In this document: piece after piece, positions 21,720 to 33,130 of the stretch
How the letters are laid out: each line of letters begins with the position of its first letter
How positions within the stretch are numbered: position 1 is the stretch's first letter
Assembly: GCF_008641045.1 (NCBI RefSeq)
Contig: NW_022196056.1
Span: forward strand, 806,001-870,000
Source: Pistacia vera
Taxonomy: Eukaryota; Streptophyta; Magnoliopsida; Sapindales; Anacardiaceae
Length of the DNA stretch: 64,000 bases
Reading direction: 5' to 3'
Translations under genes and position numbers: made by a program
Notes under the pieces: model-generated
Seen by the model: the letters and a program-made list of their open reading frames with translations, nothing else
What the model was told of the DNA's origin: nothing
The model's database searches: none

Positions 21720-24492
21720 TGTAACGCCCCACTTGAGATACGTAACCATTGTTTATGGTATGACCTAAAGGGTTACTGAATTGCTCCTAAATGAGTTTGT
21801 ATATTATTCATGTTGTTTGGTTGGCCCTTCGTTGAGTTTATGTTTTGGGTTTGGTTGTGTGTTTACCCTGGAATTGATCAAGACTTGGTGGATTTTGGAG
21901 TTGCAGCCTTCGCCGGGGAGAGGAAGAAGCTTCACCGCAGTGACGTTGGCTTTATGTTGGCGATGTTGGTTCTGTAATTCTTCGCCGAGGCGACGGAAAG
22001 TCCTTCACCACGGCGACGGGCCAGTTGAAAAGTTTAATGAAGTTTCTAGATATTTTTTCTTAAGGGCAAAATGACCATTTTACCCCTAATTAGCAGGAAA
22101 AGTGGGGAGTAAAATACAAAGAAATTTCATGGAGAATAATATAGAATGGGGGTGAATTTGTAAAGAATTAAAAGATAAAGGTGGAATTTCCAAGAAAGAG
22201 TAAGGGCAAAATAGGAAAGAGTGTATATTATATGAGCTAATAAGAGTTTAGTTCTCTAAACCCCTTCATTTTCCCTTCCTCCATCGCCTTTTCATCCCTC
22301 ATTTTCTCTCAATTCCTCACTCAATTTTCCAAGGGATTTTTGAGAGTTTTGAGTTGAAATTTGACAAAGAATTGATCCTAAGCAAGAAGAGGTAAGAATC
22401 CCTACTCTAGATATGAGTTTTATTTATGTAAGGGTTAAGTTCTTACTAAGTTTATGCTTAGGAAATAAGAGAAAGCTAAGGTCCAACAAGAGTAGAGAGT
22501 TTTAGTGAAGACTACTCAAGTATGAGGTAAGTAAATCCAATTCAAGTTGAGATTTAAGGAATCTATTGAGTAGAGATTTCTTTATGCATGTTCATATTAC
22601 GCTTGTGGAGAGATTGAGATGATATGAGTAGCTCTTTATGTTGATTGTGAATATATTTGAGTTATGAGAAGTGTTCTACTTGCATGATAATGAGTTGAGT
22701 TTGATTGAGATTGGAAGAAGTTGGAGTAGATTTTTGGGAGTGTGTTTCCTTGACAGGGAATGAGATCATGCAAGAGAATTTCCTCCCATTTTGGGATAGC
22801 CTAAGAGAGAAATAGAGTTCTCAATAAAGTAGAGTTTTTGTATGCACATGAGTTGTTTGATGAAATGCCTAAGAGGAGCATGAGTATGAGTAGAGAACCT
22901 TAATTCTTGCAACATTGCATGTTGGCATTTCATGAGTGCATTAATGAGCATGAGCCATCCATATGCATTGAGAAATAGCTTGAGAAAGAGTAGAGAATGT
23001 TGAGAATAAGCAACTCTAAGAGTAAAGAGAATGAGAACACTCTAATAGTAAAGAGAAAGAGAGATTGAGCACTAGAGAATAAAAGAAAGAAAAGTGCTAA
23101 AGAAGAGAATAGAGTAGGTTGTGCGATGGGGAACCCGTGAGTGATAAGAGAAGTCACGAAGAGTGGGTTGGTGCTTTGTGATCTCCACCAGGCCGTGCCT
23201 CCGGTTAGATGGGGCCGTGACAATCACGAAGAGTGGGATGAGTACCCAGCTGTGCCTCCGGTAAGATGGGGTTGTGACATTCAAAGAGAGAGAGAGAGAG
23301 AGAATACACTCACATGGCCAAGGGTTCCGAATCCATGCATGACCAAGTCCGATTGGCAAAGAATGAGTAGAATGGTCACGAGAGTGGGTGCTTTGTGATC
23401 CCTAGCTGTGCCTCCGGTAAGATGAGATTGTGACATGCAAGTAAGGAAGAATGAGCAAACATGAGAAAGAATAAAGAGAGACAGTGAGTAGGGTCACGAA
23501 GAGTGGGATGAGTACCCAGCTGTGACCTATAACAAAAAGTTAACAGAAAAGAGTTATGAGAAAGAGAGACAGAAAGAGAATCAGCAAAAGTCACGTAGAG
23601 TGAGAGAAGTCCCGGCCGTGCCTCTGGTAAGATGGGGCCGTGACATTTAAAGAGAGAGTTGGTAGAAAAGAATTATGAGAAATGAGAAAGAGATAATAGA
23701 GAGAATTAAAGGATGAGAAAGCTTGAGAAAGAATGAGATAGAATGAGAGAATTTGAGCTAGTAAGAATAGAAAGTAGGAGAAAGAAATATGCAGTTCATT
23801 TGCATTAATTGCATGTACATCTCATACATGCATGAACCATGATTTCTTCCATGGTTAGTGAGAGTATGATGAGAATAAGAGAGAACCATGATTTTCCTTC
23901 ATGGTGAGTATGATGAGAATAAGAGAGAACCATGATTTTTCTTCATGGTGACTATAATGAGAATAAGAGAGAACCATGATTTTCCTTCATGGTGAGTAAG
24001 AATAAGAGAAGGAGAAAAGAGAATAAAAACAGAGAGAAAGAAAGAATAAAACCAGAGAGAAAGAGAGAATAAAAAGAGCAGAACAGAGTTAAAGGAGAAT
24101 AAAAGTATTAGAAAGAAAGCAATGAGAATTAGAAATAGAAGATCGGTAGAGTAAGGAAAGAACCAAAGAGTGAGTTGTGGGGAAAGGTAGTAGAGGATTT
24201 ACTTACTGAGCATTATTGTGCTCACCCCATTGTTCTTCCCTGTTTTGCAAGAAATAGGAGCAGCGGTCGGATGGACGTCTAGGAGCGGAGAGTATTGGCA
24301 CTACTGTCCACCAGTTATGATATTTTGTATTGAGTAGAAAGTTTTTAATACATAGTATTTTGTATATGTAAAGAATTATATTTTATGATAAAGAAAAGTT
24401 TGAGCCCACTATCTTCCATACGCTAATGCTATGTATATCTATAAGTTACATAGTATGTATTTTAAGAATAGCAGTAGAGAGCGAGTGTTACA
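21720..24492 (+). repeat. Solo LTR of the chromovirus family nested in an inverted relative
   Basis: TGTAAC at the start, GTTACA at the end, 2773 bp, with ATGCA on both sides (21715-21719 and 24493-24497). It is about 680 bp longer than the LTR at 3487-5579 because of internal tandem repeats (see 23120-24010). Confidence 0.93.
23120..24010 (+). repeat. Tandem repeats expanding the nested LTR
   Basis: Two repeat types. The first, about five copies between 23120 and 23645, carries GTCACGAAGAGTGGG followed by CCAGCTGTGCCTCCGGTAAG or variants and GTGACA. The second, between 23840 and 24000, is four copies of GAGAACCATGATTTTCCTTC with AGAATAAGA spacers. The shorter LTR at 3487 shows only one diverged trace of the first type. 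Confidence 0.8.
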
Positions 24493-25358
24493 ATGCACTC
24501 ACAATAATGCATAGAAATGTATTTTCTTTCTTTCTTTTCTATTCTTTTCTTTTCTTACTCAAGCTAATCTTTTCTTTTCTTTTCTTGTATGCTTGAGTTT
24601 TCTCATTCTTATTCTTAGTCTGGCTTATTCTTTCTCATTCTTATTCTTATGCTGATCGGACTCGGTTGATGCATGGATTTGGAACTTTGGCCATGTGAGT
24701 GAGTATAGTCCTCATCTACATGCACTCTTACGAACTGTACAAATTCTTTCTTATTCTTGAGCCACTCAATTAAGGTGACGTGCATGTAAGACTTTCTTCT
24801 TGGTACAACTCTCATCCACATGCACTCTTATGGGTCGTATGATTTTGTTTATTCTTCTTATGCCACTTAATTAAGGTGACGTGTATGTGGGACTTTCTTC
24901 TTATCACTCACGAGTTCCCCCATCACAACAACCTATTCTCCTTTTTCTCTAGAACTTTCTTTCTTAAATTCTTTAGTGCTATTTCTTTATTTCTCTTTAT
25001 TCTTAGCATTCTTTATTCTTTCTTACTCATGCATATGCAAAGATATACATGTGGATGGTATATGCTTATGTTTCTTTCTCTAATGCAATCATATAATGCA
25101 AATATGCAATGTTGCACAAAAATAAGTTCTCTACTCATGCATATGCTTCTCTCAAGTATTTTATCAAACAATAAGCATGCATAATTAGACTCTACTTTAA
25201 CTATAGTTCTATTTCTTTCTTGGACCATCCATATATGGAGCAAAACTCCTCCATAATAATTCTAAACCTGTCAAGGGAAGGCACTTCAAAAATCTCTACT
25301 CAATTTCTTCTCAAATTTAGCCAAACTTCCATTGGCCATCCCAACCTTGACTCTACTG

Positions 25359-25500
25359 TTGGAGTAGGTGCCCTAGAGCCAATCAATTATTGTGGAATTG
25401 ACTCTATGTAATAATGTTCATTAATCAATAAAAGGCATTCTATTCTATATCGCGTAAATCATTATTATTGCAATATGTATTGATATTGCAATAATCTGCA
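25359..25500 (+). repeat. Fragment of a copia A-family LTR with foldback filler
   Basis: Starts with the LTR terminus TGTTGGAGTAGG and matches 12860-12985 and 19143-19268 for about 125 bp. It then turns into an inverted copy of its own end (TGTATTGATATTGC, eight bases, GCAATATCAATACA) and stops against the chromovirus LTR at a GC palindrome. The rest of the copia LTR and part of the host LTR are gone. Confidence 0.8.
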
Positions 25501-25733
25501 ATATCAATACATGTCCGCGGCGAAGAAATACAGAGCATACGTCTCCGCGGCGAAGTCTGCACTCCCAAAAATCTGCAAGACTTCACCAAAATCAGGGCAT
25601 CCAGACCATTCTAACAACTTAATTAACATGTCCATTTAAATTAGGCCAATAAATAAAATTTAAAAGCAAATGAACATGAGTCAAGGATGTACCTTAAAGT
25701 GGATGTTACACTTGTATACCTGGCGGGCGACTA

Positions 25734-25797
25734 GTAAGGGACTTAATCTTTACTCATGCTTTGATTACTAAAGTTTTATTTTGTCTTTCCTGTGCAG
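25734..25797 (+). other. Candidate intron of the antisense gene
   Basis: Sixty-four bp with donor GTAAGG and acceptor TTTCCTGTGCAG. Frames on both sides resemble each other's continuation (ILYTWRATS before, DLEFNQARQIGDSLD after). Confidence 0.55.
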
Positions 25798-26416
25798 ATC
25801 TTGAGTTCAATCAAGCTAGACAAATTGGGGACAGCTTGGACATGCAGACCAGAAAGGTTCTTGCCATTCCCAAGGAGTAGAGAGATTGGCAGGTAGTGTT
25901 GGAGAAGGCTAATTTGAGGGTGAGTCACTTGTGTGGGCTAGAGTTGAGACGATTCAACGAGGTATCCCCTTCCCTTCGTTGAGGTAGACTTGAGTGTGCT
26001 ACTCATTTGCTACTGCAATCATATTTTGTTTGGAAAGTCGAGCCACAATTGAAGAATTTATGATTGCAAAGAGACTTATGAAGAAGTTAACCATTAGCAC
26101 GAGTTAGTCCATCACGAGGCGTCGCGAAAAGAGAAAGAGGAACTCTTCGACCAGGGAGGAGAGGAGGGTGAAGGATATGGTTTTGACTCCACCCAAACAA
26201 CCAGTTGCAACAGGGGCTGGGTCATCCAAGGCGGTGGTCTTGGATGAGGCGAGTGAGATGTTTACTTTTAGTACCCTTGCCTCTGCATCAACTTATTCGA
26301 ATGCAACTTCCATGAGCAAGACGGTCGATTCGTTTATGTTTCCAACAGATAAGAGCCAACTGAATCAGATAGGTGAAGTTGCAGTTGCTGATTGGGGGGT
26401 TTCCCACGCTTTCTAG

Positions 26417-26483
26417 GTAAGAATCGGGCTTTTATCTTACTATACTCGTTGTGACTAACCACTAATTGATTGATTTTATACAG
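26417..26483 (+). other. Candidate intron of the antisense gene
   Basis: Sixty-seven bp with donor GTAAGAAT and acceptor TGATTTTATACAG. It separates the open exon 26168-26416 (Ser/Thr-rich, ending WGVSHAF) from the coiled-coil-like exon that starts AFTSSLHLKKSIM. Confidence 0.6.
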
Positions 26484-27029
26484 GCTTTCACAAGTAGCCT
26501 ACACCTCAAGAAGTCTATCATGTCGTAGGAGAAGAAAATAAAGGACATTTCTAAGTCCAACGCCAATCTACGACATAGGGAGGCGACGACCCAAAAGGCC
26601 CAGCGGGAAAGCCAGTAGCGAGTGAGGGAGGTCGAGGCTGAATTGGACCTCTCAAGAAGAACTTGGTTGAGAAGAACGAGGAGGTTGAGTCACCGAGGGA
26701 GCAATGCTTCACCATTATTGACGACACCATCATCAGGGCTAGAGAAGAGCTGATGCTGGATTACAAAGTTGAGAACACTACCCACTAGAACCCGGATGAG
26801 GTCATTCAACTCTTGCGAGAGATGGAGGAGGCCTCTAGTCGAGTAGATTACATGGATGAGTAGGTTGATGATCAGATACTTGACCTCACTAGCCAACCAG
26901 AAAGATCGATTACAGATGATGTAGGTGACTAGGCTACGGGGAAGACTGCCAGGGTCGGTGACAGGGTGATCGAGTCAGAGATGGGTGAGACGCCTCGTAT
27001 CGATGATGTGGGGCATGATGCCTCTTAGA
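26484..27029 (+). pseudogene. C-terminal coiled-coil-like exon of the antisense gene
   Basis: The frame encodes AFTSSLHLKKSIM, then a charged helix (NLRHREATTQKAQRESQ). After a frameshift near 26655 it continues EKNEEVESPREQC, IIDDTIIRAREELMLDYK, VIQLLREMEEASSR and an acidic tail to TAG 27027-27029. Most breaks are TAG codons. The composition suggests a coiled coil; no catalytic motif is seen. Confidence 0.6.
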
Positions 27030-27386
27030 CTTATGTTTATTTTTCTTTATGTATTTTTTGGGCCTGAGTTGCCTTTTCATGGTGTATGTGCCTTTTTGTA
27101 TCTGATACTTAGCCGTTTGAGGCTTTTTATATCTTAGCACGCGCTTCCATTTTTGTTGCTTTCTCCATGGATGACTGAATTGATTGTTCATAAATATGTG
27201 GGTATTGGGCCCTCTTTCCTTTATAATGATTTGTAGATGTAGTTTGAACTATATCAGCTGAGCCAACGTAATGGAGGTCTGAGCTGACTCATTGCGTTTA
27301 TGATGTAGTCAAAAACCATGTACCTGAGTTGGTGGTGTCCTTTGAAGGTGATTTTATAGGATCGTGTCAGTATGAACCAATTGGAG

Positions 27387-27709
27387 GTGTAAGCCTTTGA
27401 ATTATTGAATTGGTCTAAGCAGACTGAATGTGTAAGCTAATAAGTCGGTCTAAGCCAACTGAAAGTGTAAACCAATGAATTGGTCTGAGCTAACTAAAGT
27501 TGTGAGCCATTGAGTCAGTTTGAGTCGACTGAATGTGTAAGCCGATGAGTTGGTCTGAGCCGACCGAAGGTGTAAGCTAATGGGTCGGTTTGAACCGATC
27601 GAAGGTGTAAGCTAATGGGTCGGTCTGAGCCGACCAAAGGTGTAAGCCGATGGGTCGGTCTGAGCCGACCAAAGGTGTAAGCTGATGAGTCAGTTTGAGT
27701 TAACTAAAG
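27387..27709. repeat. Nine tandem 35-bp hairpin units
   Basis: Units of about 35 bp starting GTGTAAGC. The best-kept ones (27580-27680) hold GGTCGG-TCTGAG-CCGACC, a 6-bp stem with a 6-nt loop. The array lies between the 3' ends of the two convergent genes: the antisense gene ends at 27029 and pol at 27995. Confidence 0.88.
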
Positions 27710-27994
27710 GTGTAATTTTGCTAATTATAATTTATTGGTTCAGGCCATAAGGCCGAGTGAAGGTGAAAGATGAATTTTTCACTGAATCTAAGTCATGAGG
27801 CCAATTGATGGTGAATTAGGCAACATCATGGCCGAGTCGATGTAAAACTGAAGGTGAATACAACTATATCACTGAATAGTTCTTTTATTGAATCCAGGCC
27901 ACGAGGCCGATTGAAGATGAAGGAGGTGGACAAGCCCCACTCATCCTTTTTTTAAAATAAAAACAAAAACAGAATTACGCTTAGACAAATCTTA

Positions 27995-29330
27995 CTAGAA
28001 GTAGCGTTTAAGGTGGATTGCATTCCAACTATTGTTAATGTCCTTGCCCTCGGGAGTTTGAAGTCTATAGGCACCCCTTCCTACTTCCTTGGTGATCTTG
28101 TAAGGTCTCCCTCCCAGGTAGGGTCGAGCTTGCTAAAGTTAATCTCCATAATGTTTTGAAAGATTTTGTGGAGGATCCAGTCACCTTCTTTGAAAGTTCT
28201 CACTTTGACATTACGGTTGCAGTGTCAAGCGGTCTGCTGCTAGTAGATAGCATTGCAGATTTTTGCTCGCTCACGAAGCTCATCGACAATGTCCAAGTTG
28301 TGACAAAGGTTCTGGCTATTGGCTTCTTCATCTAACCATTAGAGTCTAATTGAGGGGGGACTGATACTTCGGTTGGGATGACTACTTCGAATTCATATGT
28401 GATGGAGAAAGGGGTTTTGCCAGTGGATGAGTAGGTTGTTGTTCGATAAGACCAGAGGACCCCTAGTAGTTCATTTGCCCATGCGCCTTTAGCTTTTTAG
28501 AGGCGCTTCTTTAAAGTCTGCTTGATTTTTTGGTTGGATGATTCAGCTTGGCCGTTCGATTGGGGGTTGCAAGGGGTGGAGAAGCTGAGCTTCATCCCCC
28601 ACATGTCACAAAATTCTCTAAAGCCTGAGCTAATGATCTAGAACCCATTGTCAGTGACTATTTCTTTTGGTATTTTGAGTCTGTAGATGACATGTTTACA
28701 GATGAAGGCTTTTACCTCTTAGTCTCTGACTTGGGTGAGTGTCTTGACCTCGATCCACTTAGTAAAATAGTCGGTGACTGCTAACATGTAGACTTATTAC
28801 CCGCATGCGGTCTAGAGTTTTCCAACTATGTCCATCCCCCACTTCATGAATGGCTAAGGTGTGAGGATGGAGTTGAGTCACTCAAGTGGGAGGTGTGAGA
28901 CATGGGCAAATCTTTGACAGCTATCACATTTTTTCACTAAGGATGCTAAGTTAGTGTGTATGGTTGGCCAACAATAGCCAGCGGTGATTGCTCGTTGGGA
29001 AAGGTTGCATCCCCTTGCATGGTTCGCATACTGACCATCATGGAGTTCGGCAAGAACATACTTGGCTTGTTGTGGGCTTATACATTTGAGGTAAGGGCTG
29101 GAGAATGACTTCTTAAGGAGTTGGCCCCTGTGGATGGTGAATTTTGCAGCTTTGGCTCTCAGACGATGTGCTTCATTCTTGTCAACTGGAAGCTCATCAT
29201 GTTCCAAGTATCTGATTATGGGGGTCATCCATGAGTCGGCTAGTTTGACATCCATTACTTCTTTGGGCTCTTTAGGGTTGGGTGACTCACTCGTTGGATG
29301 CTCCTTTTAGTCAACTGGCCATTGGAGGAA
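27995..29330 (-). pseudogene. Tat integrase (C-terminus of pol)
   Basis: Minus strand. The zinc finger is visible in 28878-29255 (HDGQYANHARG then KKCDSCQRFA). The core follows: GMDIVGKL (first D), IVTDNGF (second D) and NGQAESSNQKIKQTLKKRL (E). The end reads WNAIHLKRYF and a TAG at 27995-27997, the usual Tat pol terminus. Many in-frame stops, most TAG, disable it. There is no chromodomain. Confidence 0.87.
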
Positions 29331-29395
29331 TAATGGTAGGATAGATGACTGAGAGGAGCCTTGAAGGGCTAACCTGAGGTTGGCAAGTGCATTAG

Positions 29396-30825
29396 TGATG
29401 AGAATGTAAATGTCATATTTACCCCCCTTAATGTTTAGTCTTTTATACTTATTTTTTGCCTAAATGTACTCATTATTATTCTATTTTGATTTAGGATGCA
29501 AATGGAGGCGTTAATTGCAAAACAGAATTAATTAAGTGAATTCGGACAATTTCGACATTGTTTCGTAATCTGGGCATAACTCTCTCATCCAAGCTCCGAT
29601 TGAGATGATTCAAAATGATGTGGAACGCTAAGAAATAGATCTACCACTTTTATGTTTTGAGTTTGGAGAGATACTTGCTACATCAAGGTTGTAATCGGGC
29701 TTGAAGTTGACGCACCTGCACTACCGATGTTCTGGAACATTCCACCTTGTCATGCAATTCAAATAGGCAGATTATTACAAGAAGTTTTGAAGACCTATTG
29801 CACGCAAATTACAGCTGGAAAACACCACTTTCCTATTTTATTTTAGGACTTTATTATTTTATTTCCAATTAATTAGATTAGGATAAATGTTACTTTAGGA
29901 TATTAGAATATTTTGAGGAGATTGAGTGGATTTAAAAAACTTGAATTGGATTTGTTAAAGAGGGGGGGATTAGACCAGTATCAGGGACGTCTCTCTTGGC
30001 TCTTTTCTGGAACTTTTCTTTGTATTTTCGTGATGGCCATGAGTGGCTGATTTTGGTAACTTGGTCGAAGGAAACGGAGACCTCAGAATCAACCAACTGT
30101 GAGATCTAATCTATTTTATTTTAGTGTTCAATTTTCGTGTTCGAGTATTGAATGTTATTCTGTGCATATCTTCATGATTGGTGCATTTAATTACTAGGAG
30201 GCCTACTAGTGTATTATTTGTTGCAATCTACTGCTAAGTTTGATATCAAATCCGTAATTATTTGATCCTTCTAACTTGTGAAGCAATTAGGGTTAATAAT
30301 TTGCTGTATCAGGAATTAGTAATCTTAAGAAGAACATTCAACTAAATTAAATACAACCACTTGTGTTTGTGTTGTTTAGCTTCATCGATTTCTCTAATTC
30401 TTAAGGCTGCCATTAGATTAAATCTTTAACGCTTGTCTAGGGTTGTTTAATGGTAAGATTAATTAAGATCACTTGTTTCCTAATTAATTACAATTAAGGA
30501 GAGATAGGAAAAATAGTTCCAACGATGAATATTCAAAGTAAGAATTGATTTACTTTTGCATCAATGATCAGTTGTAAGATTCCGATGGTGGATGTTGACG
30601 GAGACCAGTTTCGTTATATTAATTGATTTCGATTTGAATTGTTTTTGTTTTTTTTTGTTTTTGCTAAGATTGTTTTCTATTTTACTCAAAACCCCCCAGC
30701 CTTGTTCACATCATTGAACATTCGGCTAGACACTCTTCGTGGGATCGACCCTTGCTTACACTATTTACTGTTCAGTAGTTAGGTTAGAAAGGTTTTTAAT
30801 CTTGGTTGCCTACGACAGCACACCA
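29396..30825 (+). repeat. Solo LTR of a further LTR retrotransposon
   Basis: Begins TGATGAGAATG, ends CAGCACACCA, 1430 bp, and ATTAG stands on both sides (29391-29395 and 30826-30830). Removing it with one ATTAG restores the pol frame across the site. The right end has the GTGGGATCGACCCTTGCTTA block common near the 3' end of gypsy-type LTRs, which gives the orientation. No internal region is present. Confidence 0.85.
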
Positions 30826-30869
30826 ATTAGCATGGGTGTTCTCTGTTCTTCGGACTTGGGTGATAGAGA

Positions 30870-31330
30870 ATTCTTCAAAGGCAAACCGAAGTTCTTTGGC
30901 CAGGTTCAAGTAAGTTGTCATCTTTGAGTCTCGGGCCTGGTAAGTCCCTTGCAGCTGGTTGACTATGAGTTAGGAATCGGACTTTACCTCTAACTTTGTT
31001 ACTCCAATCTCCTTGGCTAGAGAGAGTCTGACGATCAGGGCTTCGTATTTGGCTTCGTTGTTTGTGCACTTGAACCTACATTAAATGGTCGGCTGGATGG
31101 TGTACCCTTCTGGTGTAATAAGTATGATGTCAAGCCCACTCCCATTCACATTGCTTAGGCCGTCCACTGAAAGAGTCCACTTTGAAGATGTCCCACTAGT
31201 AAGGCACAATAGCTCTTTCTCTACCTGAACAGAAGTGTTAGGAGTGAAATCTGCAATGAAGTCTACTAACACCTATGATTTGATGGTGGTGCATGGTTGG
31301 AATGATACATCAAACTCGTTGAGTTCTATT
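30870..31330 (-). pseudogene. Tat RNase H domain
   Basis: Minus strand, 31272 downward: LVDFIADFTP, then WTLSVDGLSNVNGSGLDIIL with the first catalytic D, then CTNNEAKYEALIVRLSLAKE with the catalytic E, then the KSDS segment with the next D and NQLQGTYQARD. This is the second, archaeal-type RNase H expected in Tat elements. A frameshift near 31080 and a stop are present. The solo LTR at 29396-30825 separates it from integrase. Confidence 0.78.
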
Positions 31331-31439
31331 GTCCATTAGGTGAGTCGGCCTGATAATTTCAGCTTGTGAAGTATCTTTTTGAGCGGGATGGACGTAAGGA
31401 CGATTATGGAGTGGCACTGAAAATATGGTCTAGCTTCTT

Positions 31440-32400
31440 GGATGCATGGATGAGGGCGAGTGCCAATTTCTCTAGCTAGCTATACCATGTCTCAGCATCA
31501 AGGAGTGATTTACTTACATAGTACACTGGTAGCTGTTTCGCATTGTCTTCTCTGACAAATACTGCTGAGATGGCTGTTTCTGAGACTGCCAGGTAGGTAT
31601 AAAGCTTTTCCCCAACCAAAGGCTTGGAAAGAAGTAAGGGATACATCAGGTACCTCTTCAGTAGCTGTAGGGCTTCTTCGCAGGCGAGGGTCCACTCAAA
31701 CTTCTTGGACTTCCTGAGTGCAGTGAAGAAGAGATGGCATTTGTCAACAGATCTAGAGATGAAATGGCTCAAGGCAGCCACTCACCTCGTAAGGCGCTAG
31801 ACATCTTTGATGCACGTCGGTAATGGTATATTTAGGACCATCTGGATCTGGTCAAGATTGGCTTCTATCCCATGCTGAGTCACCATGTATCCCAAGAATT
31901 TACGTGATAAGACCCTGAACGAACACTTGCCTAAGTGGAACTTCATGTTATATTTGCTGAGGACATCAAATGCTTGGTTGAGGTGGTTGAGGTGCTGCTC
32001 AGCCATAAGAGACTTGACGTGCATGTCGTCAATGTATATTTCCATGGTGTCTCCAAGGTGTTCAACAAAATATTTTGTTGACTAGCCGCTGGTATGTGGC
32101 CCTGGCATTCTTAAGGACAAAAGACATTACTTTGTAGCAATAGATACCCCTCTCTGTGATGATGCTTTCTTTTCTTGGTCGTCTGAGTGCATCAAAATAT
32201 GGTTGTAGCCCGAGAAGGCATTCATAAAACTGAGGAGTTCATGGCCTGCTGTCACATCGACCATCATGTTGATATGGGGTAGTGGGAAGGAATCCTTGGA
32301 ACGTGCCTGTTTCAGATCTATGAAGTTTATGCAGACCCTCCATTTTTCGTTCTTTTTCTTCACGACCACCATGTTGGCTAGCTAGTCGAGATGATGGACT
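31440..32400 (-). pseudogene. Tat reverse transcriptase and adjoining RNase H-like domain
   Basis: Minus strand. VVVKKKNEKWRVCINFIDLK and DSFPLPHINMMVD at 32372-32127 start the palm. The catalytic box is EIYIDDMHVKS at about 32040, and FHLGKCSFRVLSRKFLGYMV follows. The connection and degenerate RNase H (TYLAVSETAISAVFVRED, LPVYYVSKSLLDAETWYS) run to 31476. Stops occur between the open pieces. Confidence 0.9.
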
Positions 32401-32889
32401 TCTCTGATCAATCCATTACTTAACAACTTGTCAACTTCCTCATTAATGACCTAATTGCGTTCAACAGCAAACTTTTTTCGTTTATACTTCACTAGAGGGT
32501 GATCTGCATCTACATGGAGGTGGTTAACTATTGCCTCAAGGCTGACGCCTATCATGTTTGCATGGGACTAGGCGAAGCAATCTTGATTCTACTTGAGGAA
32601 GTCTATAAGTCGCTTTCTTATCTTAGGCCAGAGGCGAGAGCCTATCTAGGTCTTTTGGTCTGGATGGTCCGAGTGTATATGCACTTCATCCAAATCTTCC
32701 ATGGATGGTTGATCTAGCTTGATCGTAAGGGTTGGATGGCATTATAGTTGCTATGAAGCATGACTCTTGCCTTTGAAGGGGTTCTTGTAGAAGTCTCTTG
32801 AGGCCTTAGGATCGCCCTTGATTTCTCTTACTCCCCACTTTGTTGGAAACCTGATAGTTTGATGAAAGGTGGATGGGACAACTAGTATG

Positions 32890-33130
32890 TCATGGATCTA
32901 GGGTCGAGCCAAGATGACATTGTAGTGTGAGGGGCAATCAAGTACTAGGAAGATAGTTTGCTTGTTGATTCCACTGGCATGGACAGGCAAGGCGATTTCT
33001 CCGATGGTGTACTTCTGCTCAGAACTAAACCTGATGGAGATGGTTAGACGTTTGTTGATATTTGACTCTTCTAGACTCATGGCTTTCACTGCTTCAAGGA
33101 AGAGGATGTTTGCTGAGGATCCCCCATCTA
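32890..33130 (-). pseudogene. Tat aspartic protease region
   Basis: Minus strand: VDGGSSANILFLEAVKAMSL near 33125 carries the aspartic active-site motif D-G/x-G-S-S typical of Tat elements, and LVLDCPSHYNVILARP near 32900 matches the conserved C-terminal flap region. It would cut the polyprotein. Confidence 0.75.

Larger units (their letters stand above)
21263..25710 (-). repeat. Solo LTR of the chromovirus family, inverted and interrupted
   Basis: Reads on the minus strand: its right end (ACTTTAAGGTACATCC on the minus strand) matches the LTR start at 3487 and its left end the LTR terminus. CTTGT flanks it on both sides (21258-21262 and 25711-25715). It contains a same-family LTR in opposite orientation (21720-24492) and a copia LTR fragment (25359 onward) that marks an internal deletion of several hundred bases. 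Confidence 0.9.
19098..27029 (+). pseudogene. Antisense spliced gene of the Tat element (Transposase_28-like)
   Basis: On the strand opposite gag-pol. After subtracting two solo LTRs with perfect target duplications, an exon reads GFRVYKKWFHDGLRYSIL (19098 to the first insertion), continues at 20954-21262 with the Transposase_28-like domain, and at 25716-25733. Candidate introns with GT and AG ends follow (25734-25797; 25962-26037, weaker; 26417-26483). The last exon encodes an acidic, coiled-coil-like tail and ends at TAG 27027-27029. Stops and at least two frameshifts make it a pseudogene. Extra genes in this position, some antisense, are known in Tat elements; their role is unknown. Confidence 0.7.

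Noticed and set aside
24876..25243. Frames of 76-102 codons on both strands
   Set aside because: They lie in the inverted solo LTR and reflect its C/T-rich composition.
27387..27709. CRISPR-like array of 35-bp repeats
   Set aside because: Units are directly adjacent without unique spacers, diverged, and in a plant retroelement; it is a tandem minisatellite.
30739..30927. Frame crossing the right end of the solo LTR at 30825
   Set aside because: It spans an insertion junction and reads antisense to Tat RNase H.
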